Assembly: GCA_964587525.1 (NCBI GenBank)
Contig: CAZPLZ010000036.1
Coordinates: 1-21,157, forward strand
Length of the DNA stretch: 21,157 bases
Direction of reading: 5' to 3'
Source: CAZPLZ01 sp964587525
GTDB lineage: Bacteria > Oederibacteriota > CAKKQC01
Part shown: positions 1-6,974 of the stretch, piece after piece
Numbering within the stretch: the first letter of the stretch is position 1
Layout of the letters: each line of letters opens with the position of its first letter
Program-made: the position numbers and the translations under genes
The notes under the pieces: model-generated
The model's database searches: none
What the model was told of the DNA's origin: nothing
The model's input: the letters and a program-made list of their open reading frames with translations, nothing else

Positions 1-1
1 G

Positions 2-346
2 GCGGTAAGCCCAACCGTGTCGATCTTGGACGGGACGGTGAGGGAAGGCGCAGCCCCAGAACCGTACCTGTCGAAGAACTTTTTTGATCCGGCTAAGGGG
101 GATCGCGTGACGGTGCAGGTGAGGGTGCCGGCGGGAGCTGGGGGGGCGCCGGCGACGGCAACGGTGCGGATCTACAACATCGCGGGAGAGTTGATCCGCA
201 CCGAGAGCAATGCCACAGTCTCGACCGGCTGGGATTGGGATGGGAAGAACGCCAAGGGCGACCTGGTCGGCAACGGGGTATACATTATCCAGATCGAGAT
301 CGGGAAGAGCACTCAGACCAAGCGCGTCATTGTCTTGAAACGCTGA
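2..346 (+). CDS. 3' end of a protein with a C-terminal FlgD-like Ig domain (5' partial)
   Basis: The reading frame is open to the window's left edge, so this is the C-terminal end of a longer protein; the GTG at 17 is only the first internal start-like codon. The visible part carries one Ig-like beta-sandwich of the FlgD type: an N-P/F-D-P-like entry (NFFDPAKGD), a strand VRIYNIAGELIRT, the W-DW-DGKN-KG--V-NGVYI turn, and a terminal strand ending VIVLKR. In known families this module closes secreted or surface proteins of diderms and resembles type IX-type sorting tails, but its role here is inferred. A second copy of the same domain ends the propeller protein at 7847-9433. What lies upstream cannot be seen, so the main function is unknown. 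A terminator follows at 376-410. Confidence 0.8.
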   Translation, partial: AVSPTVSILDGTVREGAAPEPYLSKNFFDPAKGDRVTVQVRVPAGAGGAPATATVRIYNIAGELIRTESNATVSTGWDWDGKNAKGDLVGNGVYIIQIEIGKSTQTKRVIVLKR

Positions 347-375
347 CAACTGCCCCCTCTCGCTTTCCCTTGATC

Positions 376-410
376 GGCCTTTGGCGCCTCGGTTGCCCCA
401 AAGGCCTTTT
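376..410 (+). terminator. Rho-independent terminator after the FlgD-Ig gene
   Basis: A perfect 9-bp stem GGCCTTTGG (376-384) / CCAAAGGCC (398-406) with a 13-nt loop is followed directly by TTTT (407-410). It lies 30 bases after the stop codon and separates that gene from the sigma-54-controlled unit. Confidence 0.75.
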
Positions 411-430
411 CACTAGCCGGTGAGACCAAA

Positions 431-465
431 CTGTCAGAAGCTGTCAGTTTGACACTATTGGACAC
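431..465 (+). promoter_or_regulatory. Four-half-site dyad operator, probable sigma-54 enhancer site
   Basis: TGTC occurs at 432-435 and 442-445, and its complement GACA at 451-454 and 461-464. The outer pair and the inner pair are both centred on position 448, and neighbouring half-sites are 10 bp (one helical turn) apart on each side. This gives two concentric inverted repeats. The centre lies about 86 bp upstream of the start site predicted from the sigma-54 promoter at 507-523, the usual distance for a bacterial enhancer-binding protein. The regulator itself is not in the window. Confidence 0.6.
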
Positions 466-506
466 TTGTGCATTAACAAAAATGTTGAATTTTCAATGCC
501 TTTACT

Positions 507-523
507 TTGGCATGCTGTCTGCA
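507..523 (+). promoter_or_regulatory. Sigma-54 (RpoN) promoter
   Basis: TTGGCATGCTGTCTGCA matches the known -24/-12 consensus TTGGCACG-N4-TTGCW at all but two defined positions. The invariant GG (509-510) and GC (521-522) are 12 bp apart, as required. The predicted transcription start is near 534, giving a leader of about 15 nt before the ATG at 549. The 466-506 stretch between operator and promoter is AT-rich, which would suit DNA bending. Confidence 0.7.
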
Positions 524-548
524 TCAATAGACTTCTAGAGATGTATTG

Positions 549-884
549 ATGAATGCCGAAAAGTACGATCTCTACCGCAGTACGATCAGGTCCTTTCCGC
601 CTCTGGCGGCCGAGGACGCCAGTTCACTGGCCTGGCGGGCTTGGTTGGGGGACCGGGAATCCCGGCAGGAGTTGGTCGAGCGGCACCTCTGGATGGTGAT
701 AGAGCTGGCTGAGCGCTTGCGCGCTGGGGATGTTCAGGTGCAAGTGCAATTGATCGCCGAAGGGAACCGGGTGTTGGTACATGCGGCGGGGATGTTCCGC
801 CCCTGGCTGGACGGGGAGTTTGCCGACTATGCAAGGAATTTGCTTTTGTCCGAGATAGAAAAGGAGGCTCTCCCGATGGCTTGA
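549..884 (+). CDS. Truncated sigma-70-like protein (regions 1.2 to about 2.3 only)
   Basis: A 111-residue protein that aligns by eye to sigma-70 regions 1.2 and 2. DLYRSTIRSFPPLAAEDASSL (8-27) corresponds to the Y-R-E-I-PLLT-EEE segment; WLGDRESRQELVERHLWMVI (32-51) to the -AGD--AR--LIE-NLR-VV- helix; QLIAEGNRVLVHAA-MF (67-83) to the core-binding D-LIQEGN-GLM-A--KF motif; GEFADYA (89-95) to G-RFSTYA. The protein then ends: the aromatic WWIRQAI of region 2.3-2.4 is replaced by LLLSEIE, and regions 3 and 4 are absent. It may therefore bind core RNA polymerase without recognising a -35 box; a decoy or regulator is my inference. The ATG at 549 is preceded by AGAG (537-540); a TTG at 546 is also in frame. 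It stands alone behind the sigma-54 promoter at 507-523. Confidence 0.7.
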   Translation: MNAEKYDLYRSTIRSFPPLAAEDASSLAWRAWLGDRESRQELVERHLWMVIELAERLRAGDVQVQVQLIAEGNRVLVHAAGMFRPWLDGEFADYARNLLLSEIEKEALPMA

Positions 885-894
885 GGGGCGAGTG

Positions 895-975
895 TTCACA
901 GGGGAGGCGGCGGCGTGTAACTGGCAGAAGCCCTCCCTTCAAGGCTTAAAAAACGCTGTCCGCCAACCCTGTGAA
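895..975 (+). other. Long imperfect hairpin downstream of the sigma-like gene
   Basis: A nested set of paired arms: TTCACAGGG (895-903) / CCCTGTGAA (967-975), GGCGG (906-910) / CCGCC (960-964), GCGT (913-916) / ACGC (953-956) and AAGCC (928-932) / GGCTT (943-947). That is 23 base pairs with small internal loops and a 10-nt apical loop. It starts 11 bases after the stop codon and no convincing ORF runs through it. It could be a structured 3' UTR, a small RNA precursor, or a relic palindromic element; I cannot decide. Confidence 0.5.
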
Positions 976-1007
976 TACTTGATGTGATCGAGGGAGAGCT
1001 TGGCACG

Positions 1008-1048
1008 AAAAGGTGACAGTTCCCATCATGGGGACTGTCACCTTTTTT
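1008..1048 (+). terminator. Strong Rho-independent terminator, probably bidirectional
   Basis: The 13-bp stem GGTGACAGTTCCC (1012-1024) / GGGGACTGTCACC (1030-1042) has one G-U pair and a 5-nt loop, preceded by AAAA and followed by TTTTTT (1043-1048), so it can work on both strands. It insulates the trp promoter just downstream. The palindrome also resembles REP-type repeats found in many environmental genomes, but only this copy is in the window. Confidence 0.8.
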
Positions 1049-1054
1049 GGGGGT

Positions 1055-1083
1055 TTGGTGATAGAATCTATCCCCGATATGAT
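1055..1083 (+). promoter_or_regulatory. Sigma-70 promoter of the trp operon
   Basis: TTGGTG (1055-1060) and TATGAT (1078-1083) are separated by 17 bp, placing transcription start near 1090 and leaving about 49 nt before the trpD start. No TrpR-like operator or Trp-codon-rich leader peptide is visible. Confidence 0.55.
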
Positions 1084-1138
1084 ATCTCTGATCCCCCGTG
1101 CATCTCTTGCCTGTCTGGTTCGGTAGTCGAAGCAGAAC

Positions 1139-2167
1139 GTGATTCAGGAAGCCATTAAAAAAGCTGTGGAAGGGGTTTCGCTTTCGGCCACCGAAGCTGA
1201 AACCGCCATGGGGGAAATCATGCAGGGGCGGGCCACCCCTGCCCAAATTGCTGGTCTCACCGTTGCCCTGCGCATGAAGGGCGAAACCGCGGATGAGGTG
1301 AACGGATTCGCGCTGGCCATGCGCCACCACGGGGTACGCCTTCAGAGTCTGCACCGGCTGGTGACTGACACGTGCGGGACCGGGGGGGATGGCAAAGGGA
1401 CGCTCAATATCTCCACCGGCGCCGCGCTGGTGGTTGCTGGAGCGGGGTTGGCCGTCGCCAAGCACGGCAACCGGGCGATGTCCAGCAAGTCTGGCAGTGC
1501 CGACGTGTTCGCCGCGCTGGGGGTGAACATCGAGGCGGCGCCTGCCGTAACTGAGCGGTGTCTGAACGAGGCCGGGATCGCGTTCTGTTTTGCGCCGATT
1601 TTCCACCCGGCGATGAAATACGCTGGCCCGCCTCGGCGTGAGCTAGGTGTGCGTACGATTTTTAATCTTTTGGGCCCGTTGACGAACCCCGCCGGCGCGC
1701 TGGTGCAGCTCATTGGGGTGGCGCACCGGGATGTGCTGGAACTTGAGGCGCGGGCGCTGGCGCGGCTGGGAACTGGGCGTTCGCTTGTGGTGCACAGCCG
1801 GGATGGTCTGGATGAACTCACCATCACCTCTACGACGCAGGCCATCGAGGTCTCCGGCCATGCTATCAAACGTCGCATGACGTTGAATGGGAGGACATTC
1901 GGGTTGAAAAAGGCTGCGCTGTCTGACTTGGCTGGCGGGACTCCTGAGGAGAATGCTGCCGTGTTGCAGCGTGTGTTAAAAGGCGAGCGTGGAGCGTTTC
2001 GGGACGCGGTCGTGTATAACGCCGGCGCTGTGTGCTGGCTCGCCGGTGCTGCCAGGAATATTCAAGGAGGTGTTGAACTGGCGGAGAGAGCTCTTGACAC
2101 TGGTGCCGCGCTGGAAAAACTTGAGAGACTCAAAGAGATTTCTCATATGTTTCAAACTCACCGATGA
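1139..2167 (+). CDS. trpD: Anthranilate phosphoribosyltransferase
   Basis: TrpD joins anthranilate to phosphoribosyl pyrophosphate, the second step of tryptophan synthesis, in the cytoplasm. The 342 residues match the usual length. Visible motifs are the PRPP loop GTGGDGKGTLNIST (80-93), KHGNRAMSSKSGSADV (from 108) and the P-RRELGVRTIFNLLGPLTNPA stretch around the anthranilate-binding arginine. The start is constrained: an in-frame TAG lies 15 bases upstream and GTG 1139 is the only start codon between; no strong ribosome binding site is visible (AGCAGA nearby). It is first in the operon and its stop overlaps trpC by 4 bases (ATGA). It is a stand-alone TrpD, not fused to TrpG. Confidence 0.95.
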   Translation: MIQEAIKKAVEGVSLSATEAETAMGEIMQGRATPAQIAGLTVALRMKGETADEVNGFALAMRHHGVRLQSLHRLVTDTCGTGGDGKGTLNISTGAALVVAGAGLAVAKHGNRAMSSKSGSADVFAALGVNIEAAPAVTERCLNEAGIAFCFAPIFHPAMKYAGPPRRELGVRTIFNLLGPLTNPAGALVQLIGVAHRDVLELEARALARLGTGRSLVVHSRDGLDELTITSTTQAIEVSGHAIKRRMTLNGRTFGLKKAALSDLAGGTPEENAAVLQRVLKGERGAFRDAVVYNAGAVCWLAGAARNIQGGVELAERALDTGAALEKLERLKEISHMFQTHR

Positions 2168-2958
2168 AACAATCAGCGTTGCTGAAGAGGATCTTGGCCT
2201 TCAAGCGGAGTGAGTTCGCTCAAGCGAAAAAGGCCATGCCGCTGCACCAATTGAAAGAGCGGCTTGCTCACGCTCCGCCGACGCGGAACTTCCGCGAGGC
2301 CATCACGCGCCGACGGCCGTACCAGATTCACATCATTGCTGAGCTTAAAAAGGCATCTCCCCTCAAGGGAGTCTTGCGGGCCAAGCTGGATGTGCCGGCG
2401 CTGGCGATGGAGTTTGAAACGGCGGGCGCTTCTGCGCTGTCGGTGCTGACCGAAAAAAAGTTCTTCCAGGGTGCTGTGGAAAACCTCAAGCAAGCGAAGA
2501 AAGCCTGTGGCTTGCCGGCATTGCGTAAGGATTTCATCGTGGATGAGTATCAACTCTATGAATCCAGGGTCATCGGCGCCGATGCAGTGCTCCTGATCGT
2601 CAGGCTGTTTCCGCAGAAGAAGCTGAAAGAGTTCATTACGCTGGCAAGGAATTTGAGTATGACTCCGCTCGTGGAAGTTCACACGCCTGCGGAGCTGAAG
2701 CGGGCGCTGAAGGCTGGGGCGGACACGATCGGTGTCAATACCCGCGATCTGGGAACTTCCAAGGTGGATTTCAAGGTGGCGGAGGAACTGCGGCCGCAAA
2801 TTCCAGCGGGCCGTGTGGCTGTCTGCGAGAGCGGCGTGGACAGTGTTGACCAGATCCACATCCTGCGTGAGCTGCGTTTTGACGCGGTGTTAATTGGCGA
2901 AGCGCTCATGCGTTCGCGCCAACCCTTAAAACTCATCCACGCGCTGTTGTATACGTAA
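2164..2958 (+). CDS. trpC: Indole-3-glycerol-phosphate synthase
   Basis: TrpC closes the indole ring, turning CdRP into indole-3-glycerol phosphate, in a TIM barrel. At 264 residues it is a monofunctional enzyme, not the TrpC-TrpF fusion seen in enterics. Motifs: IIAELKKASPLKG (57-69) with the catalytic Glu60 and Lys; LRKDFIVDEYQ (from 120) with catalytic Lys122; LVEVHT with Glu171; GVNTRDL at 190-196 (families usually show GINNRDL, so Thr replaces the second Asn); and CESGV (221-225). The ATG lies in the ATGA overlap with trpD, implying coupled translation. Downstream, a palindromic repeat separates it from trpF. Confidence 0.95.
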   Translation: MKQSALLKRILAFKRSEFAQAKKAMPLHQLKERLAHAPPTRNFREAITRRRPYQIHIIAELKKASPLKGVLRAKLDVPALAMEFETAGASALSVLTEKKFFQGAVENLKQAKKACGLPALRKDFIVDEYQLYESRVIGADAVLLIVRLFPQKKLKEFITLARNLSMTPLVEVHTPAELKRALKAGADTIGVNTRDLGTSKVDFKVAEELRPQIPAGRVAVCESGVDSVDQIHILRELRFDAVLIGEALMRSRQPLKLIHALLYT

Positions 2959-2975
2959 GTCCTCCCCCTTTTTCT

Positions 2976-3013
2976 CCCTCTCCCCCTTGGGGGCGAGGGT
3001 AGGGTGAGGGGGG
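2976..3013 (+). repeat. Palindromic C/G-rich intergenic repeat, copy 1
   Basis: CCCTC-T-CCCCC (2976-2986), a TT loop, then GGGGG-C-GAGGG (2989-2999) form a hairpin with one mismatch, followed by TAGGGTGAGGGGGG. The 19 bases GAGGGTAGGGTGAGGGGGG (2995-3013) recur exactly at 9472-9490. It lies inside the trp operon between trpC and trpF. Repeats of this look are common between genes in many bacteria. Confidence 0.8.
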
Positions 3014-3028
3014 TGGGTTGATACTGTC

Positions 3029-3640
3029 ATGGTTAAGGTTAAAATCTGCGGCATCACGAGTCGTCGGGATGCCTGGGCGGCGCTGGACGCCGGTGCAGAC
3101 GCACTGGGGTTTGTGCTGCACCCGCCCAGCCCAAGACGAGTCACTCCGGTGGCTGCGCGGGCCATCATCCGCACCCTGCCGCCTCTGGTCCTTCCCGTGG
3201 GCGTGTTCGTCAACCGGCGTGCAAGTGAAATACGGAAGCTGGCGGCGGTGTGCGGGTTCAAGTTGGTCCAGTTGCACGGCGATGAGCCACCCTCCGTGGT
3301 ATATCAGGTTGGCCTTCCGGTGATGAAAACCCTCCGGGTGCAGAGTGCGGTTGATGTGGCACAAGCCCGCCGGTACCGCGTTGCGCTCTATCTCTTTGAC
3401 TCATTTGATCCTGTTAAGCAGGGTGGGACAGGGCGGCGATTTCCCTGGAAATTCTTGCGGGGCGTTAACCTGCGTGCGCCGTTTTTGCTTGCCGGGGGCC
3501 TTGCGCCGGGTAACGTTCGTATGGCAGTGCGCGCCGTCAGGCCGTTTGGTGTGGATGTCAGCAGCGGGGTGGAGCGGGCCCCTGGGGTGAAAGATCCCGC
3601 TTTGCTCAAGCAATTCATCCGGGCAGCAAAGTCCGCATGA
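3029..3640 (+). CDS. trpF: Phosphoribosylanthranilate isomerase
   Basis: TrpF catalyses the Amadori rearrangement of phosphoribosylanthranilate to CdRP, the step between TrpD and TrpC. The 203 residues form a standard TIM barrel with KICGIT (5-10, catalytic Cys7), VGVFVN, LVQLHGDE, the LFDSF segment with catalytic Asp124 (normally L-LDS), GGTG (132-135), LAGGLAPGNV and GVDVSSGVE at the phosphate-binding end. No clear ribosome binding site precedes ATG 3029, because the palindromic repeat at 2976-3013 fills that space; a GTG inside the repeat runs into a stop after five codons and does not serve trpF. One base separates its stop from the trpB start. Confidence 0.95.
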   Translation: MVKVKICGITSRRDAWAALDAGADALGFVLHPPSPRRVTPVAARAIIRTLPPLVLPVGVFVNRRASEIRKLAAVCGFKLVQLHGDEPPSVVYQVGLPVMKTLRVQSAVDVAQARRYRVALYLFDSFDPVKQGGTGRRFPWKFLRGVNLRAPFLLAGGLAPGNVRMAVRAVRPFGVDVSSGVERAPGVKDPALLKQFIRAAKSA

Positions 3641-3641
3641 T

Positions 3642-4829
3642 ATGAGCAAGCCAGGGTGGTTTGGAAAATTTGGTGGCCAGTTTGCTCCCGAGACGCTTAT
3701 CCCGGCGCTGCACTCAATTGAGAAAGCCTATAGGGTGGCCCGCCGTGACTCTTCCTTCCAACGGGAGTTGGATAGGTATCTCAAAACGTACGCGGGCCGC
3801 CCTACCCCGTTGTTTGAAGCACGCCGCCTCTCCGCAGAATTGAAGCGGGGGATCCGCGTCTATATCAAACGCGAGGATCTCTGCCATACCGGGGCGCACA
3901 AGATTAACAATGTGCTGGGCCAAATGCTGCTCACACGCCGGATGGGCAAGCGGCGTGTGGTCGCGGAAACCGGCGCAGGCCAGCACGGCGTCGCAACTGC
4001 CACCGTGGCTGCGCTGTTCGGGTTTGAGTGCGTGATCTACATGGGTGAAGAGGACACGCGACGCCAAGCGCTCAACGTGTTTCGCATGGAGATGCTCGGA
4101 GCTCGCGTGGTCTCGGTCAGGTCCGGGACCCGTACACTGAAAGACGCTATCAATGAGGCGTTCCGTGACTGGGTCACCAATGTGCGCACCACGCACTATA
4201 TCTTTGGCTCCGCGGCAGGACCTCATCCGTATCCCACGATCGTGCGGGATTTCCAGAGTGTGATCGGCCGGGAAGCCAGGCGCCAGATGCTCGCAACCGT
4301 TGGGAAGTTACCTACGCATGTGTTGGCCTGTGTCAATGGCGGGAGCAACGCCATCGGAATGTTTACGGGATTCCTGAAAGATCGGCGGGTGGCCTTGATC
4401 GGGGTGGAGGCTGCCGGCAAAGGGCTGAGGACCGGCCAGCACGCGGCTACCCTGGCGCTTGGCCGGCCTGGCATCCTGCACGGCAGTATGAGCCTCCTGC
4501 TTCAAGACCGGCGGGGGCAGGTGCTCCCAACACATTCGATCGCGCCGGGACTGGATTATGCGGGCGTCGGGCCCCAGCACAGTTATCTAAAGATGACCGG
4601 CCGGGCCCGGTACGTGACAGCGACAGACCGGGACGCGCTGAAGGGGTTTGCGTGGCTGGCCAGAACGGAAGGTATCCTTCCCGCCTTGGAGCCGGCCCAT
4701 GTGTTTGGGTACCTTTTGCGGCACGGTGGACGATTCCCTAAAGGCGCGTGCATCCTCGTGAATCTTTCTGGCCGGGGTGACAAGGATGTACAAACGGTCG
4801 CTAGTCTTAAGCAACCTCGGCCACGGTGA
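3642..4829 (+). CDS. trpB: Tryptophan synthase beta chain
   Basis: TrpB condenses indole with serine to give tryptophan using pyridoxal phosphate, in an alpha2-beta2 complex with TrpA. The 395 residues match the TrpB1 type that pairs with TrpA. Motifs: FGGQFAPETLIPAL near the N-terminus, KREDLCHTGAHKINN with PLP-binding Lys87, AETGAGQHGVATAT, GSAAGPHPYP, the phosphate loop CVNGGSNAIGMF, SIAPGLDYAGVGPQHSYL, EGILPALEPAHV and LVNLSGRGDKD. The ATG lies one base after the trpF stop, and the TGA overlaps the GTG start of trpA, so the two subunits are translationally coupled. Confidence 0.97.
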   Translation: MSKPGWFGKFGGQFAPETLIPALHSIEKAYRVARRDSSFQRELDRYLKTYAGRPTPLFEARRLSAELKRGIRVYIKREDLCHTGAHKINNVLGQMLLTRRMGKRRVVAETGAGQHGVATATVAALFGFECVIYMGEEDTRRQALNVFRMEMLGARVVSVRSGTRTLKDAINEAFRDWVTNVRTTHYIFGSAAGPHPYPTIVRDFQSVIGREARRQMLATVGKLPTHVLACVNGGSNAIGMFTGFLKDRRVALIGVEAAGKGLRTGQHAATLALGRPGILHGSMSLLLQDRRGQVLPTHSIAPGLDYAGVGPQHSYLKMTGRARYVTATDRDALKGFAWLARTEGILPALEPAHVFGYLLRHGGRFPKGACILVNLSGRGDKDVQTVASLKQPRPR

Positions 4830-5647
4830 CTGCTGTGCCGCTATCCCCCCTCACCGAATATTTCCTGGGATTAAAACGCCACAACCAAGCGGCATTTATG
4901 CCGTATGTGACCGTGGGGTATCCATCCCTGGGCGCCACGGGCGGGATCCTGAGCATGCTCGCCGCAAATGGTGTGGATTGCCTGGAGCTGGGCATGCCAT
5001 TCTCGGATCCTATCGCGGACGGGGTGACCATCCAGCATGCCTCACAGCAGGCGCTTGACCGGGGAGTGACCCTGGATGATGTCTTAAAACAGGCTGAGCG
5101 TGCGGCCCGGCTGGGGCTCCGGGTGGTCCTGATGAGTTATGCCAACCCGCTGCTCCAAGCTGGGCTGCCGGCGCTTGCCCGGCATCTGTCCAGTGCCGGG
5201 GCGCAAGGGGTGATCGTCCCTGATCTGCCGCTGGGAGAGGCCCAGCAATGGAATGCCATGTTTGATCATGCTGGCATTGCGTTGATCTTGTTCGCCACCC
5301 CCACCACACCTCCTGCTCGTCTGAGGATCGTAGATCGGCTGAGCCGCGCGTTCATTTATTACGTCTCACTCACCGGTGTCACTGGCGAGCGAGCGGCACT
5401 GCCGCCAGGACTGGCCGCCCGTTTGCAGGCGGTCCGGCGTGTGGTCAAGACGCCGGTCTGTGTGGGCTTTGGAGTGTCCACGCCCCGTCAGGCGGCGCTC
5501 GTCGCGAAGCGGGCGGAGGGGGTGATCGTGGGCAGTGCGCTGGTGCGCCGGCTTGCAGCATGGGGGGAGGGCGCCGCAAAACGGCGTGAGATCGGGCGCT
5601 GGGTTCGCTCCATGGCGGCTGCCGTTCACAGACCATCAGGCTGCTGA
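4826..5647 (+). CDS. trpA: Tryptophan synthase alpha chain
   Basis: TrpA cleaves indole-3-glycerol phosphate and channels indole to TrpB. The 273 residues carry AFMPYVTVGYPS (23-34), LELGMPFSDPIADGVTIQ with the catalytic pair Glu54 and Asp65, SYANPLL, GVIVPDLPLGEA, YYVSLTGVTGER and VCVGFGVSTPRQA with VIVGSALV at the phosphate site. It starts with GTG at 4826, overlapping the trpB stop (GTGA). It is the last operon gene; 32 bases later the convergent dinB gene ends, with no clear terminator between them. Confidence 0.96.
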   Translation: MTAVPLSPLTEYFLGLKRHNQAAFMPYVTVGYPSLGATGGILSMLAANGVDCLELGMPFSDPIADGVTIQHASQQALDRGVTLDDVLKQAERAARLGLRVVLMSYANPLLQAGLPALARHLSSAGAQGVIVPDLPLGEAQQWNAMFDHAGIALILFATPTTPPARLRIVDRLSRAFIYYVSLTGVTGERAALPPGLAARLQAVRRVVKTPVCVGFGVSTPRQAALVAKRAEGVIVGSALVRRLAAWGEGAAKRREIGRWVRSMAAAVHRPSGC

Positions 5648-5679
5648 AAAAGTACCGCAGGCCGGGTCGGAGGGACCTG

Positions 5680-6918
5680 TTAACCCAGATGTCGTCTGTC
5701 TTTCTTCATAACACCTTCCCAGCCACCCCGCTCAGAAAGCCCGCCGTCCCGTAGGTGCCGGCCCCTGACCACGGAGCCGGAGCCGTATCTTTGCCGGATC
5801 CGATCCACAGTTGAAGTTGCCTTCCGTCTTTTTTCGGCTTTCTGATCGGGAAATAATTCGGGGGAAATCGATCCCCGCGCCAGTAAACCACCGGCGGCGA
5901 TGCCCAGCAGCCGGATCCGGCGCCCACGCAGATCCACTTTATTCAAAAGGAGGTTGCGGGCTGTTGCATAGACCGTTTCGCCCAAGTCCGTCGGTTCGGC
6001 GAGGGTGCACGATCGGGTGAGCGTCGCGAATCTCTCGTCACGAACTTTCAGGGTGACGATGGAGGCCGCAAGGCCCTCGGTGCGCAGACGCGCCGCCACG
6101 TCATCCGCCAGCTCCAGGAGGATTGCTTCTATACGTTCTCGGTCACTGAGAAATACGGCAAACGTCGTTTCTCGGCTGATGCTCTTCGGACCGTGGCTGG
6201 TGACGACCTCGCTGGTGTCTTCCCCGCGCGCAAGGGCCTGGAGTTCCCCAGCCTGGTGGCCCAGGTGTTGTTCGAGTTGTTGAGGACGACAGGATGCCAG
6301 CTCGCCGATGGTGTGTATCCCCAGCGCGGTGATCAACTTGCCGGTACGCGGTCCCACGCCCCAGATCCGGCTGACTGGCAACGGTGCGATGAACTCTGCT
6401 GCCGTGTCGGCGGGAATGACCGTGAGCCCGTCTGGTTTGTTAAGATCACTGGAAAGTTTGGCTAGAAATTTGTTTGGCGCAACGCCGATGCTGCACGTTA
6501 GGCCGGTTTCCCGGAAAATCCGCGCCTTGATTTTCATTGCGATGGATTTTCCGTCTCCGAAGAGCGCAGTCGAGCCGGTGGTGTCTAGGAACGCTTCATC
6601 CACCGAAGTCTGTCCCACTTGAGGGGTAAAATCGCGAAGGATCTCCATAATCTGATTGCTAATCTCTTCGTACCGGTGGCCCCGGGTGGGGAGCAGGATA
6701 GCTGAAGGGCAAAGCCGCATGGCGATTGCGGTGGGCATGGCCGAGTGCACCCCGTATTTCCGGGCTTCATAGGAGGCGGCCGCCACCACTCCCCGTCGGT
6801 TGGCCGACCCACCCACAATCACTGGTTTCCCCTTCAGCCACGGGTTGTCCAGAATCTCAACTGCGGCGAAGAAAGCGTCCATGTCAATGTGGAGGATGAT
6901 TCGCGGGCTGATCTTCAT
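5680..6918 (-). CDS. dinB: DNA polymerase IV (Y-family translesion polymerase)
   Basis: DinB copies past damaged bases at low fidelity. The palm carries HIDMDAFFAAVE with metal ligand Asp12 and a likely steric gate Phe17, and SVDEAFLD with Asp107 and Glu108; YEARKYGVHSAMP and CSIGVAPNKFLAKLSSDLNKPDG follow, then the HhH thumb (ISRIWGVGPRTGKLI) and the little finger with RRIRLLGI. At 412 residues it is longer than the 351-residue E. coli enzyme; the extra tail holds a VDRIRQRYG motif shared by long DinB forms, and no obvious sliding-clamp peptide is seen. The ATG at 6918 follows GGAAG 4 bases upstream. It lies opposite to its neighbours, between trpA and accD. Confidence 0.95.
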   Translation of the reverse strand: MKISPRIILHIDMDAFFAAVEILDNPWLKGKPVIVGGSANRRGVVAAASYEARKYGVHSAMPTAIAMRLCPSAILLPTRGHRYEEISNQIMEILRDFTPQVGQTSVDEAFLDTTGSTALFGDGKSIAMKIKARIFRETGLTCSIGVAPNKFLAKLSSDLNKPDGLTVIPADTAAEFIAPLPVSRIWGVGPRTGKLITALGIHTIGELASCRPQQLEQHLGHQAGELQALARGEDTSEVVTSHGPKSISRETTFAVFLSDRERIEAILLELADDVAARLRTEGLAASIVTLKVRDERFATLTRSCTLAEPTDLGETVYATARNLLLNKVDLRGRRIRLLGIAAGGLLARGSISPELFPDQKAEKRRKATSTVDRIRQRYGSGSVVRGRHLRDGGLSERGGWEGVMKKDRRHLG

Positions 6919-6974
6919 GAGCTTCCGGCCAGTGCGCCATATGATATAAGAGCTTGAGGTAACACGGAAAGCCC

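Noticed and set aside
1098..1142. Short GTG-started frame with one Trp codon before trpD, a possible trp leader peptide
   Set aside because: Only one Trp codon, no ribosome binding site and no alternative hairpins or terminator between it and trpD.
896..1606. Long open frame on the minus strand over the trpD 5' end and the intergenic region
   Set aside because: It crosses the hairpin, the terminator and trpD, has no ribosome binding site and a composition typical of antisense shadows in GC-rich DNA.
2976..3013. Miniature transposon or CRISPR repeat
   Set aside because: Three dispersed copies only, no spacers, no terminal inverted repeats with target duplications and no transposase in the window.
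5648..5679. Possible terminator between convergent trpA and dinB
   Set aside because: Only a 4-bp GGTC/GACC pair and no T-run.
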